Shown: positions 1 to 11,812 of the stretch, in pieces | How positions within the stretch are numbered: the first letter of the stretch is position 1 | How the letters are laid out: every line of letters begins with the position of its first letter | The notes under the pieces: model-generated | Told to the model about the DNA's origin: nothing | The model's input: the letters and a program-made list of their open reading frames with translations, nothing else | Databases searched by the model: none | Source: Chimonanthus salicifolius | Lineage: Eukaryota > Streptophyta > Magnoliopsida > Laurales > Calycanthaceae | Assembly (NCBI GenBank): GCA_013350335.1 | Contig: CM023534.1 | Location: 16,387,302 to 16,451,301 of the forward strand | Direction: 5' to 3' | DNA length: 64,000 bases | Program-made: the position numbers and the translations under genes

Positions 1-618
1 GTTCTAATGCCAGGTTTGGATATTGGAAGTTTGGGACACAACAGGGCTCACATTAGCAAATTGGCAAAGACCAACCAAATAAAGGGCATTTTTTCTTCAG
101 AAGAAAAACAGAGCCATGCGACTTACCCAAATAGACTAAGCAGCAACACAGAGAAGTTACAGATACGTATCACAGAAAAGGGAAAAAATCATCAGCAAAT
201 GAGGAAAAATAAAACACCAAGAAAAGAAAAAAAAAGAAAAAAGATTAGAACCTTGTCTTCCTTTCTTATTTTGAACAGGATTCCAACTGTTCTTGTCCCA
301 AAGGTGGGCCTCGTACCTCCCTGTCCATCTATGCCTGGATGATGACATGCAAATGTAAACATGAAAACCAAGATGATGAAGAAAGGGGAAAAGAAACAAA
401 AATCTACAGTAGATTCTTTACCTTGTAACGCCTCTATACATAGAGCTTCTCCTTCCGGGGCTGTTGCCATAATGGCGCTTCTCAGAGTTGCTCTTCTTCT
501 TACTGCGTTTAACCTTGGGTTTAGCGATTTGATTAGGAGCTGAAGCAGAGGAAGAGGAGGAGGAGGAAGAACAGGAGATTGATGCAGGAGGAGGAGGAGG
601 AGGAGGAGAAGTTTTCAT
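1..618 (-). CDS. WRI1: WRI1-family AP2/ERF transcription factor, 5' exons only (gene runs off the left edge)
   Basis: Three coding exons on the minus strand (618-422, 334-252, 135-127) splice in frame with GT..AG introns. They give a Ser/Pro-rich N-terminus with a basic stretch ([10 protein letters not shown], a likely nuclear signal), then the start of the first AP2 domain ([33 protein letters not shown]). WRI1 proteins have two AP2 domains and, in Arabidopsis, activate glycolytic and fatty-acid synthesis genes for seed oil. The exon pattern, including the 9-nt exon coding Val-Tyr-Leu, is the family hallmark. The rest of AP2 domain 1, all of domain 2 and the C-terminus lie beyond position 1. 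Family membership is secure. Whether it is WRI1 itself or a WRI3/WRI4-type paralogue cannot be settled, because [13 protein letters not shown] is also seen in WRI3/4 while the Ser-rich MK-start resembles WRI1. Confidence 0.87.
127..135 (-). CDS. WRI1: WRI1-like 9-nt micro-exon coding Val-Tyr-Leu
   Basis: The minus strand reads ..CTGCTTAG|TCTATTTGG|GTAAGTCG, a 9-nt exon between a strong acceptor and a consensus donor. Joined to the preceding G it gives GTC TAT TTG G, i.e. Val-Tyr-Leu-(Gly). This 9-bp VYL exon is a known conserved feature of WRI1 genes. Intron 2 (251-136) is 116 bp. The next exon is not visible between 126 and 1. Confidence 0.88.
252..334 (-). CDS. WRI1: WRI1-like exon 2, start of AP2 domain 1
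   Basis: 83 nt between an acceptor at 336-335 (..CCAG) and a donor GTTCTAAT at 251. It codes [18 protein letters not shown] followed by PVQNKKGRQ, the beta-sheet part of AP2 domain 1 that contacts DNA. It ends one base into a Val codon (G|), which the next 9-nt exon completes. Intron 1 is 87 bp. Confidence 0.88.
422..618 (-). CDS. WRI1: WRI1-like exon 1 (coding part)
   Basis: It begins with ATG at 618-616 and codes 65 full codons plus two bases, ending AAG before the donor GTAAAG (421-416). It contains a poly-Pro run and a poly-Ser run, both from GGA-type triplet repeats on the plus strand (about 553-613). These runs are likely to vary in length between alleles. The last codon (Arg of YRGVTR) is split AG|G with exon 2. 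Confidence 0.85.
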
Positions 619-706
619 TTGGGGAAGAAAATGTTGGGTTCTGCTGCAGTTTCTATTTGGAGGGAGGACTATTAACTATTAAGGGCTGTCACCTTTTATT
701 GTTTTC

Positions 707-713
707 CTTTATA
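707..713 (-). promoter_or_regulatory. Candidate TATA box of the WRI1-like gene
   Basis: The minus strand reads TATAAAG about 90 bp upstream of the ATG at 618. This would place transcription start near 675-680 and leave a 5' UTR of roughly 60 nt. It is based on the motif and its position only. Confidence 0.45.
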
Positions 714-719
714 TTGAGA

Positions 720-1703
720 ATACATAGGTGGTTTACCAAAGCTTAAGAAGGGACTTTAGAGTTTAGAGAGAAGGAGAAAAGAAAGGGGTCCACATGCAGT
801 AGGGAGGTGGGGTAGGGTACTAACCATGGTTAGTGGGGATGACCAGAGTCTTAACTAAGGGTTGGTTTAGGACCGTACACTTGGCTTAAAGGAAGCCATG
901 CTTCCAATTAGATTCAAGTTGGGTCTGCAGTCATGCATTGCTGCTGCTGTTGAGGAATCTCTGATTCTCTATTTCAGTATTATTCTCATATATGCCTCAT
1001 TTCTAGAGTATTATGGGACTGTAGAGATCTTAAAATATACAGTTGCATCACTATTTTTATAATAATAATAATAGTAATTATATTTTTTTTGGCTTTTTTT
1101 ATTTAACTTTTGGTTCACTGAATTTTTATAAATAATATAAGAACATGATAAATGTATATTATTTAGTATTTTGTCTAAAACGTCTTATATTAATATGTTT
1201 ATGACTAAATAGTCAAAAATAAGATTCTTTTCACTATATGATAATTTATTTTATAGATAAGTTCTATTTTATTTATTATTTATTTGTATCACTCATATAT
1301 TTTATTATGTAAATTATAATCTCGTAAATAGTTTTCTATTAAGGAAATTAATATCTACTTGGTTCTAGAAGATTGAAAGTATAGTAAATACAAAATATTT
1401 TAAGTTTGTGGTATTTATAGTTATGATCCAAGACTGTTTATTTTATTGGTAAATTGTGGTTTGAATAGATTTGATTAAGATTATTCTCCAACTTAGTCTC
1501 ATTTTTTTTATCATTTTTCAATCACTATAGATGTTCATTTAATAGTCCAAAATATAATCCAACTATCACATGTGCAAAACACGTGCTTCTTACTAGTAAT
1601 ATTAAATTTTATCAATGTTTAGCTTTGAAAAATAATAAATCTTCATACTCATATCTCCATTCTTCTTAGAGAAACAATTTTGGAAAGGAAAGTTCCAATA
1701 AGC

Positions 1704-1743
<40 letters not shown>

Positions 1744-2632
1744 TTTAAAGACCCTGGTGGTATTTTTCTTATTATCAACCGGACCAAAACTAAAAATATG
1801 TATTTAATATTTAATTTTTATATTTAAAATAAGTTTAACTAGTTAGATCAGATTACTGATCAATCCCCCTTATTTTTTTCTCTTCAGATTAACCTAGTTT
1901 GATTGGTTTTAGACCCACTTCAATTGCCAATCAAACCAAATCAGAATATGTTTTTCTGTTGAACTAGTTTGTATTTATCAATTTATTTATTTATAATTTT
2001 TCGGTTCATAATTGCAATGGTATTTGACTTTGTACTGATCAATAAAACAAAAGAAATATAAATAAAGTTTTTAAATTATTTAGTACTAAAGCATTAGAGG
2101 ATTCAAATTTAGTAAACCAACTCAGTGTGACAGAGGACACCTTGGTGACAACTTTCACTCCACCAAAGATGGCCACATTCTTTTATGTTTTGGTTCCAAA
2201 TTAATGAAAGAAGTATAAGAAGAATATGGATCAATTGATTAACCTAGTTGGGGTTATTCTATGTTAATCTTCTCAATTTCTAATTTGAGATTTATGATCT
2301 AAGTCATAAATTTCATTGATTTACATGCACTTTTGAAATTCGATGCAAAATTATATTTTTTTTAACACCTATAAAAAATGAAAATTTTCAAAATTTAAGT
2401 TAATTTGAAATGAACCGCTACATCAACTATTGTCACAAAGTGATCAAGTGCTTGATATAAAAAATCAGCTGACTAAAAAAGTATTATGTTTGGTATTGAG
2501 AGGGGAATAATCCTAACCTCTGGATTCTCCTTAGTCATTTTGTTTATAGTGTAGATTTCTTTGGACTAAAAGAAACAAGAGAACAATAGAGATTCTTTTC
2601 CTTTCTCTTATTTAGTATTTATTAAATATGAT
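720..2632. other. Intergenic, AT-rich, no gene seen; (TA)n at 1708-1740
   Basis: Upstream region of the WRI1-like gene. No convincing coding exon was found on either strand. The only clear local structure is a pure TA microsatellite of about 33 bp at 1708-1740 followed by a T-run. Confidence 0.5.
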
Positions 2633-2640
2633 ATTGCGAA

Positions 2641-2776
2641 CAGGGGTCCGAATATCGGCCGATATGTCGATATCTCGGTCGCATCATATCGGCCGTTTTT
2701 GTAAAAAAAAAAAAAAATTAAGGAGAGAGAAAAATATCGGCCGATATATCGGCGGAGACCATTTTTTCGACCCCTG
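2641..2776. mobile_element. hAT-type MITE, ATATCGGCCGATAT family, short copy
   Basis: 136 bp bounded by CAGGGGTCCG and CGACCCCTG inverted ends, with a perfect 8-bp target duplication ATTGCGAA (2633-2640 and 2777-2784). An 8-bp duplication and CAGGG-type ends are hAT superfamily features. The interior carries two ATATCGGCCGATAT palindromes, around a poly-A run and a GAGAGAGA stretch. It is non-coding and therefore non-autonomous. Confidence 0.9.
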
Positions 2777-3292
2777 ATTGCGAACAAGAGAAAATATACT
2801 CACTTTTCCTCCAGTTCACCTCCCAAGTCAAACTAGGTTTCTATCCTAAGGAGGTTGGAGTAATGACCAGGAGCAAGAGTCTTGAGTTCCATTTCAACTT
2901 CACTCTAAAAGGTCACTCCTCATAAATTTACTTTGTGTGGGTGGGTAGAAAAGCTTGCATATGTCCCGAGGATTAGTTAATACTTAAGAGATCTGAAAAC
3001 TTTGTTAAAAAAAGAAAGAAGAAAAGTGAAACGAAGTTTCTTTTTCTCCTTCCTTGCCCCTCTCTTTCCTTGACTGCTTTTCTTAATCATAGCTTTCGAC
3101 TTGTGGTTATCAAACAAGATACATGAGACTCTTTAAATAGAAGAATCCCCTATGAAGAGAAATCCAAAAAGAACTTTCTCCTCGTCCTAAGGCTAGGTCC
3201 AACATAAAATATTCTCTTTCAATAACTTTTGATGTGTTTCGTTCATTAATACAAAAAAAAGTGACCATTTAATAGTGTGAGAAACTGCAATA

Positions 3293-3469
3293 CTTCCTCT
3301 GTCCCAATTTAGTTGTCTCATATGCTTTTTGGAACTGTTCCAAAATAATTGTCTCATGTATTTTGGAAAAGTTACAGGATATTGGAGAGAAATTCATAAG
3401 CCTTTTGAGAACCCTTCTTTAAAAAATTAAAATTTTTAAAATGGGACAACTAAAATGGAACAGAGGGAG
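3293..3469. mobile_element. Stowaway-type MITE (Tc1/mariner)
   Basis: Inverted ends CTTCCTCTGTCCCAATTTAG and (reverse) CTCCCTCTGTTCCATTTTAG with flanking TA dinucleotides. The CTCCCTCYGTYCCA end and the TA target are Stowaway hallmarks. The sub-terminal TTAGTTGTCTCAT is shared with the elements at 23406, 25285 and 48083, so the four form one family. Confidence 0.88.
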
Positions 3470-3651
3470 TATATTATTTGATACATCATGTCATCTAATA
3501 ACATCATGTAAGAGCTTGTACAAGAGTTGGGAAATGCTCACTTTTGCCACATTAGATTAGCATGCTTATAAACCATAAAAAAAAATGCCTTGGTATATAA
3601 AAACTTAGCTCAAAGTTAGTTTTTACTTTCTAACAACGGGTTTCACTTTAT

Positions 3652-4025
3652 ACAAACTCAACCTTCCATTCACATTTACCTTTCGAATGTGTAGACATCT
3701 CAATGGGTGTTGCTCAATTGGTTGTCTCCCAGAAGCGGGAGGTTGCAGGTTCAAACCCCATGGCCTAACTTTGGTGTGCCTTAGGAGTAGTGGATTCACC
3801 TATGAAGATTTTATGCTGGGTATCTTGCGACATTCCATACAAACTCAACCTTCCATTCACATTTACCTTTTGAATGTGTAGACATCTCAAAGGGTGTAGC
3901 TCACCCATAAGCGGGAGTTGCGGGTTCAAGCCCTATGGCCTAACTTTGGTGTGCCCTAAGAACAGTGGGTTCACCTGTGGAGGTTTTACGTTAGATATCC
4001 TGCGATTTTCCATACATAAATTTCA
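3652..4025 (+). repeat. 187-bp tandem duplication of a SINE plus its 5' flank
   Basis: The block starting ACAAACTCAACC at 3652 repeats at 3839. Each unit has about 48 bp of the same unique flank (..ATGTGTAGACATCTCAA) followed by a SINE copy. Because flank and SINE are duplicated together, this is a segmental duplication after one SINE insertion rather than two insertions. Confidence 0.85.
3703..3838 (+). mobile_element. tRNA-derived SINE, copy 1 of the tandem pair
   Basis: Pol III A-box-like (GTTGCTCAATTGGTTG) and B-box (GGTTCAAACCCC) sequences are spaced as in a tRNA, followed by the family body ..GGCCTAACTTTGGTGTGCC..TTTTATGCTGGGTATC. The same body occurs at 3888, 5184 (reverse), 9763, 25988, 45243 and 50862. 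No tRNA cloverleaf follows the B-box, so it is not a tRNA gene. Confidence 0.85.
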
Positions 4026-4030
4026 AAAAG
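3888..4030 (+). mobile_element. tRNA-derived SINE, copy 2 of the tandem pair
   Basis: Same family as the preceding copy, with a small deletion between the boxes (GTAGCTCA then CCATAAGCGGGAG). It keeps the B-box GGTTCAAGCCC and ends near TTTCCATACATAAATTTCAAAAAG. Confidence 0.83.
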
Positions 4031-4199
4031 AAAATGTCACATAGTTTGATCCATTTTGACTGTTATATTAAATTCACTCCAAAATGTTTCATAAAGACCA
4101 TGAACATAGAAAGTATCAAATTAAAAATTAAATTGTTTGATTGAGGTGAACTTTATTCACAACAACATGTATACGTATTGATGTATTAATATTAGTTTA

Positions 4200-4690
4200 G
4201 AGAGGTCATATAGACACCCGATTTTTCTGCCACGAGACACCTGATTTCAGATTTTAGATGGAATTTACCCTTTTACCCTTCCACTTAAAACCACCGTATC
4301 AACCGAACGAACCTTTTTTATTTTTTTCATTCGGACTATACATCGAACGAACGACTGGTTTCTGGGTTCTTAAGCAGCGGATGAAAGAGGAAGAGGAGGG
4401 GGGCCACCGTTGATGGAAGGTGGGGCCCACTAGGTGAGATCGAAGCCAAGGCAGGGGCGACATCAATAGTGTTGGTTTGATGGAGATACTGGCTGAAAAT
4501 GTCCCCAAAAATGGGTTCTGGACGATGCGGTAGAGATGCATGGCAGAAAAACCAGTCAAAGGGGCCCCACTGTTGACTGAAATCCAAGGTCTTCCTCAGG
4601 CGTAGGGAGGTGGGCCAGGGGCGACCATGGTGGTGTTGATCCTAGGTGCAGAAGTGCAGGATCCACTTGGATCTCACAAACAGACACATT
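4200..4690. other. GC-richer island of unknown nature
   Basis: About 490 bp clearly richer in G+C than its surroundings, with short ORFs (e.g. minus 4559-4299, 86 codons) that match no family I recognise. It contains repeated GGGGCCCAC/GGTGGGCCA-type words. It could be a captured gene fragment or a worn LTR piece; no ends or target duplication were found. Confidence 0.35.
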
Positions 4691-5183
4691 TTTATACAAT
4701 ATTGTTAGTAAATTGCATTTTTTAAGTCACATGGAATTTATGTTGCTTTTCAAAAATAAAATATATTTCATATCTTAATTGCATAAACACTTGCATTAAT
4801 GTTTAAGACGTAATGAAAATATCAATAATTGAGTTCATAGAATGACTAGACCACTCAATTTGATGACTATCTTGGTTGTTGTGATTATTAAGCTATTTAT
4901 ATGTTATTCCTTAACACCCCAAAGCTTTTAATGGTCACACTTTTATCTTAGTACATTTAATTGTATTAATTGTAATCTTCAATTTTGAATAATGGAGTTG
5001 TTTCTAGATTTTTGCATGTGTACCTTAACCAGTCTTAAAAATGAAAAGACAACTCCTTATTTATCTTTCTGTTAGGCAACTTAATGAGAAATTATCAATT
5101 GTAAATGAACCTAATGGCTACTTTTTTATTAAGTCTATATTTATACTATTCTCTTCCATATAATCATTATCATCTCATAAATA

Positions 5184-5281
5184 TTTTTTTTTTTTTTTTA
5201 GATTTACGTGTGGAAAACTCAGACACAGTCCTATTAAAATCCCCACGGATGAGTCAACTACCCCTAGAGTACACCAAAGTT
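5184..5281 (-). mobile_element. SINE, reverse orientation, 5'-truncated
   Basis: A 15-nt T-run followed by AGATTTACGTGTGG is the reverse of the family's 3' end (CACGTAAAT..poly-A). Reading on, the minus strand gives AACTTTGGTGTACTCTAGGG and a GTGGGGATTTTA block that align with the SINE body. The tRNA-like head is missing, as expected for 5' truncation. Confidence 0.78.
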
Positions 5282-7129
5282 ATTTGTATTCATTTGAAAT
5301 CATTTCAAGATATGTTCAACATTGGATTAGCTCTAGTAGTATCAGCAATTAGAACTTTTCTGAGTCTCTTGCTAGTTGCATTAATTGAAATATACATATA
5401 TTTTTTTACAAATAAGCTTTAAAGAATATGAATTTGTCAACAATGTTATTAATGCCTGTGTCTCTTATTTTCTAGGTATAAATTAGAATATCAGAAATGC
5501 TTTTAAGCTACTAATTTACACTTGGTTAACCCACAAGGACTCAAGAACGGTGGCAATCACCAGATTTTTGTGCCAATTTTATGTTCCAACTCCCATTTTT
5601 TTTTTTTCTTAAGGGAATTTTCAATAATCAAATCCAATGGCTCAGATCATTTCAATTCTTAAATTGAAGTTTAGGAAACCATTTTAATTTGAATGTTTGT
5701 CATGGTTGTTAGTCTCCTGTGTATCTACTTTTGTTTTAATCTCACATAGTCACATGAAATTAGGTTGCCTAATTAGAGAGGGGGTTAGGTTTTCAAACAG
5801 TGCTCATCAAACGGTTTCTTGCAAGCCATTGTTCATTGAAAATGGAAGTGGAGTTAGAATAGTCCATGTTCAATACACAAATTACCGAAAGTTCCCTGGT
5901 CAAGCCTAAAAAATATAGAAGTTCTTTAAAAGTCTCTCATTACGATGCTAAATAAGGGTTAGGGACTATTAATGGAGACTAATCTTTGAATTGTGATACA
6001 TACTAATGACTAATACAGATTTTCCCAACCAAAACTTGCCTAGATTTGTAGGAGCTATTGGACCCATACAATTGACTTATGTTTCGTTGAGGGGACAATT
6101 GTCTTTCAACTCGTAGAAGTTGTTAGGGTATGTAAATTTTAAAAAATAGATTATATAGATAGATAAGACAAACTTTGATAATAATAGAATTGTAGATGTT
6201 AAAATCTTGCCATTTAATGTTGTATGTTTTGACTCTTTCTAAGTTTATCTTATACCTGAGGTTTTTTAAGTGGTTTTGTGTATTCATGCGATTAATCTCA
6301 TTTCAATGTTTTATATTTTCATTTTGTAAAATCTTGCTGGCAATTGTTCTTTTGAAAATAGAAATTAGACCAAAGGATTATGGGATTTGATAAGATTGAA
6401 TGAAGATATAAATTTGAAAACATGACCATAGATGAATGGGATAAAAGCTTTAATAATTACGATACTATGAGAGTATGAGTAAAACATTCCTACTATTCAC
6501 TATTCCATGGTTTGATTATCTAATCACGAGGGAAGCCAATCTACAATTATGCAAATATGAACCTAGGGATGTTGGTTAAACGGTTGAAAAAATCTTACGA
6601 GAGAAATAAAAGGTTAGGTCTATATTTTAGTATTATATATATGAGGAATGATCCTACTTTGTCATCCTAATTGTACTACAAATGACATCATTTGAGATAT
6701 GTGGGGTCCATTTATTAAAAATATAAACTATTTATTAGTTTCTAAATGCAATGATGCAAATAAATATGTATCTTTTTAGATCTTGTGAAAGCATTCGACC
6801 TAATGTTGGATATATCAAATGAGAGATGTGTGATAAATGTTATAGATTTTCTAATCAAGTTCTTTTCATTTGATCCATTCTACAATCAACCCTAAGGTAG
6901 TCATGACATGAAACTTTCATGTGGTGATAGCTTTGTGCTGCACACCATGGCTCTAATAGACCACTGCTCTCTCGTACGAACCTACCCATGTGAATTAGAT
7001 CTTTACCTAATTTGACCCATTTTGAGTTTGATGACCCATTGCTCTAACCCCACAAAGTTTACATTGTTAAATAAAACTAAATCTTTGTGATCAATGTGAC
7101 ATTTTATAGGAACCCTATCCAAGCAATGA
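5282..7129. other. Intergenic, no gene or recognisable element seen
   Basis: AT-rich sequence with only short random ORFs (none above about 70 codons) and no recognisable protein motif. No clear inverted or direct repeats were found by eye. Confidence 0.45.
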
Positions 7130-7370
7130 CAGTTGTGTTTGGATGAGGGGGGTGTAAGGGTAACGGGGTGTTATCCTTCATTACCTTTGTTTGGTAACTA
7201 AGGAGTAAGGGTCAAAAATAATTTTTTACCCCTCCCCTTTCACTTTTAAAAACCCTTTCCAAACAAATGCTATTCATAATACCAAGGGTAACCCCTGGTC
7301 AAGACTAACCCCTGGTCAAGACTAACCCCAAGTAACCCCTGCAAAATTACCTCTCATCCAAATACAACTG
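7130..7370. mobile_element. TIR MITE with CAGTTGTRTTTGGATGAG ends
   Basis: The left end CAGTTGTGTTTGGATGAG and the right end, reversed, CAGTTGTATTTGGATGAG match at 17 of 18 positions. The interior is C/G-tract-rich (ACCCCTGGTCAAGACTAACC twice in tandem near 7292-7327). No coding capacity is visible. The flanks show no clear duplication, so the superfamily is unassigned (hAT or PIF/Harbinger possible). Confidence 0.7.
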
Positions 7371-9762
7371 AATTTTCCGACCAGACCTCTATAGGGGTGC
7401 ATGTGGGCCCCACATGAGGGGGCACTACAAATAAGGCATTGTAAAGAGCTGTGTTATAGATATGTAGAGGAATGATTTAGAGTGATCATGTGATAGCCCA
7501 GTCCTGAAGGATGTACTCAATGTCCTGTTGATGCCAGCAATGACTATGACTAGAGAGGAAAACTCCGAAACACAGGGTGCTCGAATCAGGTCGCCAGTGA
7601 AAAGAGGAGGGGAACTCCACAAGCGGCAAGTCTAAAGAGATTAACACGCTAGGATGGTGCTGGAAACAAACCCACATCGGCTAGACTGCGTCTTAGTCTT
7701 GGGAATATAACTGACAACTCTTCTTCAACCAGCATCAATGTCTTTTAGGTTGTGTATATGGAAATTCATCCCGAAACAGAGCCGTGAGGGAGTTCAAGCC
7801 CAAAGCAAACAACATTGGTGCTAGTTGAGGGCGAGTCGTTATATACATGATTGAAATTGGATTCCATAATTCAATTTTAATTTATTAGAAGTTCTTTGAT
7901 TTGATATTGAACTTATATTGAATCAATTTCAAGCATGTTTATGGTGATTTGATTTGCATTTAATTTTTGAATTTTAAATTCATTTCATTCGTCCATTGCA
8001 CTTGAAATTCAATTCCATTCTTCAATTTGATCTCAATTGAAGAAAAAATTAATTGGTGAACTTGCTTTAGTGCAAGTTATCCTAGTGATATTTGAGTCAT
8101 CTTTTTTTTTTTTTTTTGAGTGATATTGAGAGTTGAGATTTTTATCATTGAAGTCTTTGGTTTGAATTCAAGGATTCAGATTCTTTTTTTTTTCATAGGG
8201 TTTTTGGAAGATTTGTAAGTTTTCATCATGTAGTTCTTGTGACACTTTTGTGAGAATGGTCAAAGGGGGCTACCTAGGCTTCCATGGATGGGTGGTTTTA
8301 AAAGGTCTTTTCTTTTAAATGATTTGTATAAATTCGGGTTGAATCAGGATCAATTCGGATCGAATTGAGTTGTTTTTAAATTCAGAGTCCAGCTCAACTC
8401 AAATTCCATGCAGTCTTTCTCTAACTCGATCCGACCCGACCCGACCCTAAATTTATAAATACATAACCCAACTAATTAATTTCTTAGATCAGGTCATATG
8501 AGTCAAATTAAAACCCAGCCCAGGTTTTACTCCTATTTACAATAGACAACCGATTGAGAGCTCTTAAGATTCTCTTACTGATACAAAGGAATTTTGCTTC
8601 TATTTCATATGTCCTTGGCACAGATGAAATGTGGAAGAGATGTTTAGAAAATGTGTATACACACAAAGTAACAAATCTCTTTCATTTCCTAATTTGACAC
8701 AAGGAAACACTTCACTTATTAACATTTTTACAGATCTTGGAGAAAAGCAAAGGCCTAAATGGGCACTTAGGAAATAACTTACTTCTTTTAATTAAAATCT
8801 CTATCTACCAGAAATATCTAAATGCATATTTTTATGAAATGAAGGACCACTGAAGTGCCCACAAGAATTGAAATAAGTCAACCAAAAAACTTCCTTTCTA
8901 TTTTCCTTTGAAATTTACATGTTTCCATCAAATAACTCAAGTAGCACAGCTAACACAACTCCAAAAGCTAAAGTAGGTTAAGGAGATTAGAAAAAAAATG
9001 GTCAATTCACATGGAGCGTTTCATGGGCCTCAACTTGGCCCCAGTTTAATCTAAGCAGGCCCTAATCAGGTCAATACGTATTGACTATTTTTATAATTTT
9101 TGAATCGACAAAAATGATTTTTGGTGGGCAACATATACCGTGCCTAAGTGTATAAGGTAATACTGCGTACAATATACAGGTGATCATTTTACATGTAGTT
9201 GTATATATTGAACTTTGATCAACCAGCGAGCCCCTTAATACATGTATATTTGATGGCCATTTAATGGGAATTTTGGTTATTTTACTTGATGGGTCTTTTC
9301 CTCTTTTAATGATATTGCAGTGCAATAGAAAGGGAGAGGAGAAGGAAGCTTGACAGCTTGAGAGCATGGGCGAAGCCAAATGGGACCACGGTCCCCTCCC
9401 CCCTATTCATAGCCAACATGTTTATACTTATTATGTAGAAAGAGTGAGGCTTTTCCAGTAGTAACAATAAGTAAGCTAAAGATATTCACCCAAAGACAAG
9501 CCATCTGAAGCACACCAGGACCTTGCCACCTAAATCTGATGGAGCATGAGGTGTTTAAAACTATAGTACTGTATTATAATGTTAATATATCTCAAACTAT
9601 TAACAAGAACACTAGGATAAATAAATGCATACTAAACATAGTAATATATAATGTATTCTTTCCATATTTGAGAAGGTTTTTTTTGAAAATTATCCATATT
9701 AGAAAAGGTTCTCTCGATTATTTTGTTCAACCTTAAGTCTTCACATATTTTGCCATAATTAG
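7371..9762. other. Intergenic, no gene seen
   Basis: No credible coding exon. At 8330-8520 there are repeated words of the type GGATCGAATTGAG and GATCCGACCCGACCCGACCC in both orientations, probably a worn inverted-repeat transposon, but ends could not be placed. Confidence 0.4.
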
Positions 9763-9922
9763 ATATGAAAGCTCAACTGGTTAACCTCTCGCCTCTCAAG
9801 AAGTGGGAGGTGTCAAATTCGAGTCTCTATGGTCTAACTTGGTGTACCTTAAGTGCAGTGGATATCGGTTTTACACTGGGTTTCTCACGGTTTTCCACAT
9901 ATAAATTCAAAAAAAAAAAAAA
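9763..9922 (+). mobile_element. tRNA-derived SINE with poly-A tail
   Basis: A-box region GAAAGCTCAACTGGTTAACC, a degenerate B-box (AAATTCGAGTCTC), the family body GGTCTAACTTGGTGTACC and the 3' end CACATATAAATTCAAAAA, finishing in a 14-nt A-run. Near full length. Confidence 0.85.
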
Positions 9923-10800
9923 ATGGACCGGATCCGATCGAGTTTAGTTGGGTCTTACTTGGTTTGAATCTATTTTTGGATTATGTTAAACGAGTGTAGT
10001 CGGTTTGAGTTTGGTTCAAATCGAGTTTATGCCAGTTTTACTTATTTTCTAATTAAGGAGATTTTTCTAGCTAGACACATACTAGAGCTACCCCTTAAAT
10101 AGTCGTAGACCTAATACAATTGCATGTGGATGACAATAATCAAGGCAATCACGCCCGCTTATTTATTTTTGGATTGAATTAGGTATAATCATTTATAATC
10201 AGGTTATGTTAGGGTAGGGTCGGGTCGATTCGGGTCATGTTTGCTCGTGACCATAATGTCATCAAATGAAAATACTTATTCAAGTGATCTTCACCACTAG
10301 ATTCAATAATTGTAGTATTTTCAAAAAGAAAAAGAAAAAGTGAAATGTAATTCTAAAACTATGATATAAAATAGGCACTTTTTATAGAATTTTACCTTTC
10401 ATTTTTCTCAAAAATGATTTTGACAACAGATATTCCTTTTTAATAAAGAACATAGTACTTGAAAAAGTACACTGATTTATTTAAAAGTTAAAGTCCTCGA
10501 TATCTTTATTTAGTGCCCATGATCTTGGTCCTCCCTCAAGAGAAGTTCTGAGAGAAGATCTCCACCTCCTCCATTTTGAGGGACGGTGGGGTTAGTCTTA
10601 TCTTTGTTGTAATATTTCTTTGGAGTGGAATTTCCCTATTTCTTTAATGTTGTCCTATTTTATATTTGGATAGGATTGGGTGTCTTTGGTGGATTGATTA
10701 GCAGTTGAAAGTAAAAAAAATGTTTTCGAAATATCCATGATGTAGAATTGTGGATAATGAAACTCATAACGTTTCACATGTCACAATTTAAAATTGTTTA
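9923..10800. other. Intergenic, no gene seen
   Basis: Contains GGTCGGGTCGATTCGGGTC-like words at about 10215-10240 and simple A/T-rich sequence. No exon or element ends recognised. Confidence 0.4.
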
Positions 10801-11206
10801 GGGTGCAAATCTCAGGCAAGACAGAGATGCATATCGACCGATAAAATTCTCTCTCCTCTTTTGTGTTTTTTTTTAAATATCGGTATTTTTTTATTTTTTA
10901 TTTTTTTGAATTAAAAAATAAATCAAAAATCCAAAAAGAAGCTTTTAAAAAAAAATTGAAAACGAAAATATCGGACGATATCGGCCAATATTTGGTCCGA
11001 TATCGGCCGATATTGGCCAAGATATCAACTAGAGCCCACCACAGTTTTGAACTTTTTTTAAAAAAATGACTGATATTATAGATATCGGTCGATATTGGAC
11101 TGATATATCAGCTGAAAACTATCATATATGGCCGATACAATACGTATTGGCCGATATGATAAGGCACTGAAAATCTATATCATATCGGTCGATACTATTT
11201 GCACTC
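10801..11206. mobile_element. hAT-type MITE, ATATCGG family, long copy with worn ends
   Basis: The interior aligns with the intact long copy at 49224-49603: T/A-rich block, AAAACGAAAATATCGG, GGGCCCACCAC-like core and ACAATACGTATTGGCCGATA. The ends read GGGTGCAAAT and ATTTGCACTC, an inverted pair matching CAGGGGTGCAAAA in the intact copy. The target duplication is no longer visible. Confidence 0.8.
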
Positions 11207-11812
11207 ATGCATTTAACATTCGACGAATTACAAATTTAAAGGAGAAAGAGTGGATAATGAAGACTTCAAATGTTAAAAACATAACGTGTTAAATAGTTGT
11301 TGAGAATAAAGCTTCAAATAAACATTAAGTCTAAAAGTAGAACTTAAAAAATTTATTTGTCGAACCAAACTACTTATTTATTAATGAAGTTGAATATGAG
11401 TTTTGTTCTACTATGAAAAACAGTCGTAGTAATAAACTAAGTTTAGGTATTAACAAACAACTGATCCTTTTCTCATCAATGTGTCTCTGGTAAAGGCGGC
11501 TTTGTATCCAGTCCCATTAATGTGTTGATTTTGTTCAGATTTCACATTGAACGTTCATTGACTATGACTGGTTCCTGGACCCAAATTGAATCCAATAAGA
11601 TGAGATTGGTCTGGGCTTGAAATTTTGCTCCATTTAGTAAACAACTTGAAGTTGGACCTTCAATTAACTTTCATAAATGCAATGAATGTATTTCTTTGTT
11701 TATTTCACACCTAGCATAGATGGCTCTAGATTGTCCATCACATTGCAGAGATCCTAGCCACGTTAAAAACTCTGTGAATGGAGATTCTAGCCTATTCACA
11801 GCTGTTAGGAAA

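Noticed and set aside
75..83. TTTATTTGG on the minus strand as the WRI1 micro-exon
   Set aside because: It equals the classic 9-nt exon sequence, but there is no AG before it or GT after it. The TCTATTTGG at 135-127 has both.
4299..4587. Overlapping 83- and 86-codon minus-strand frames as a small gene
   Set aside because: No recognisable domain, two overlapping frames equally long, and no splice or promoter support.
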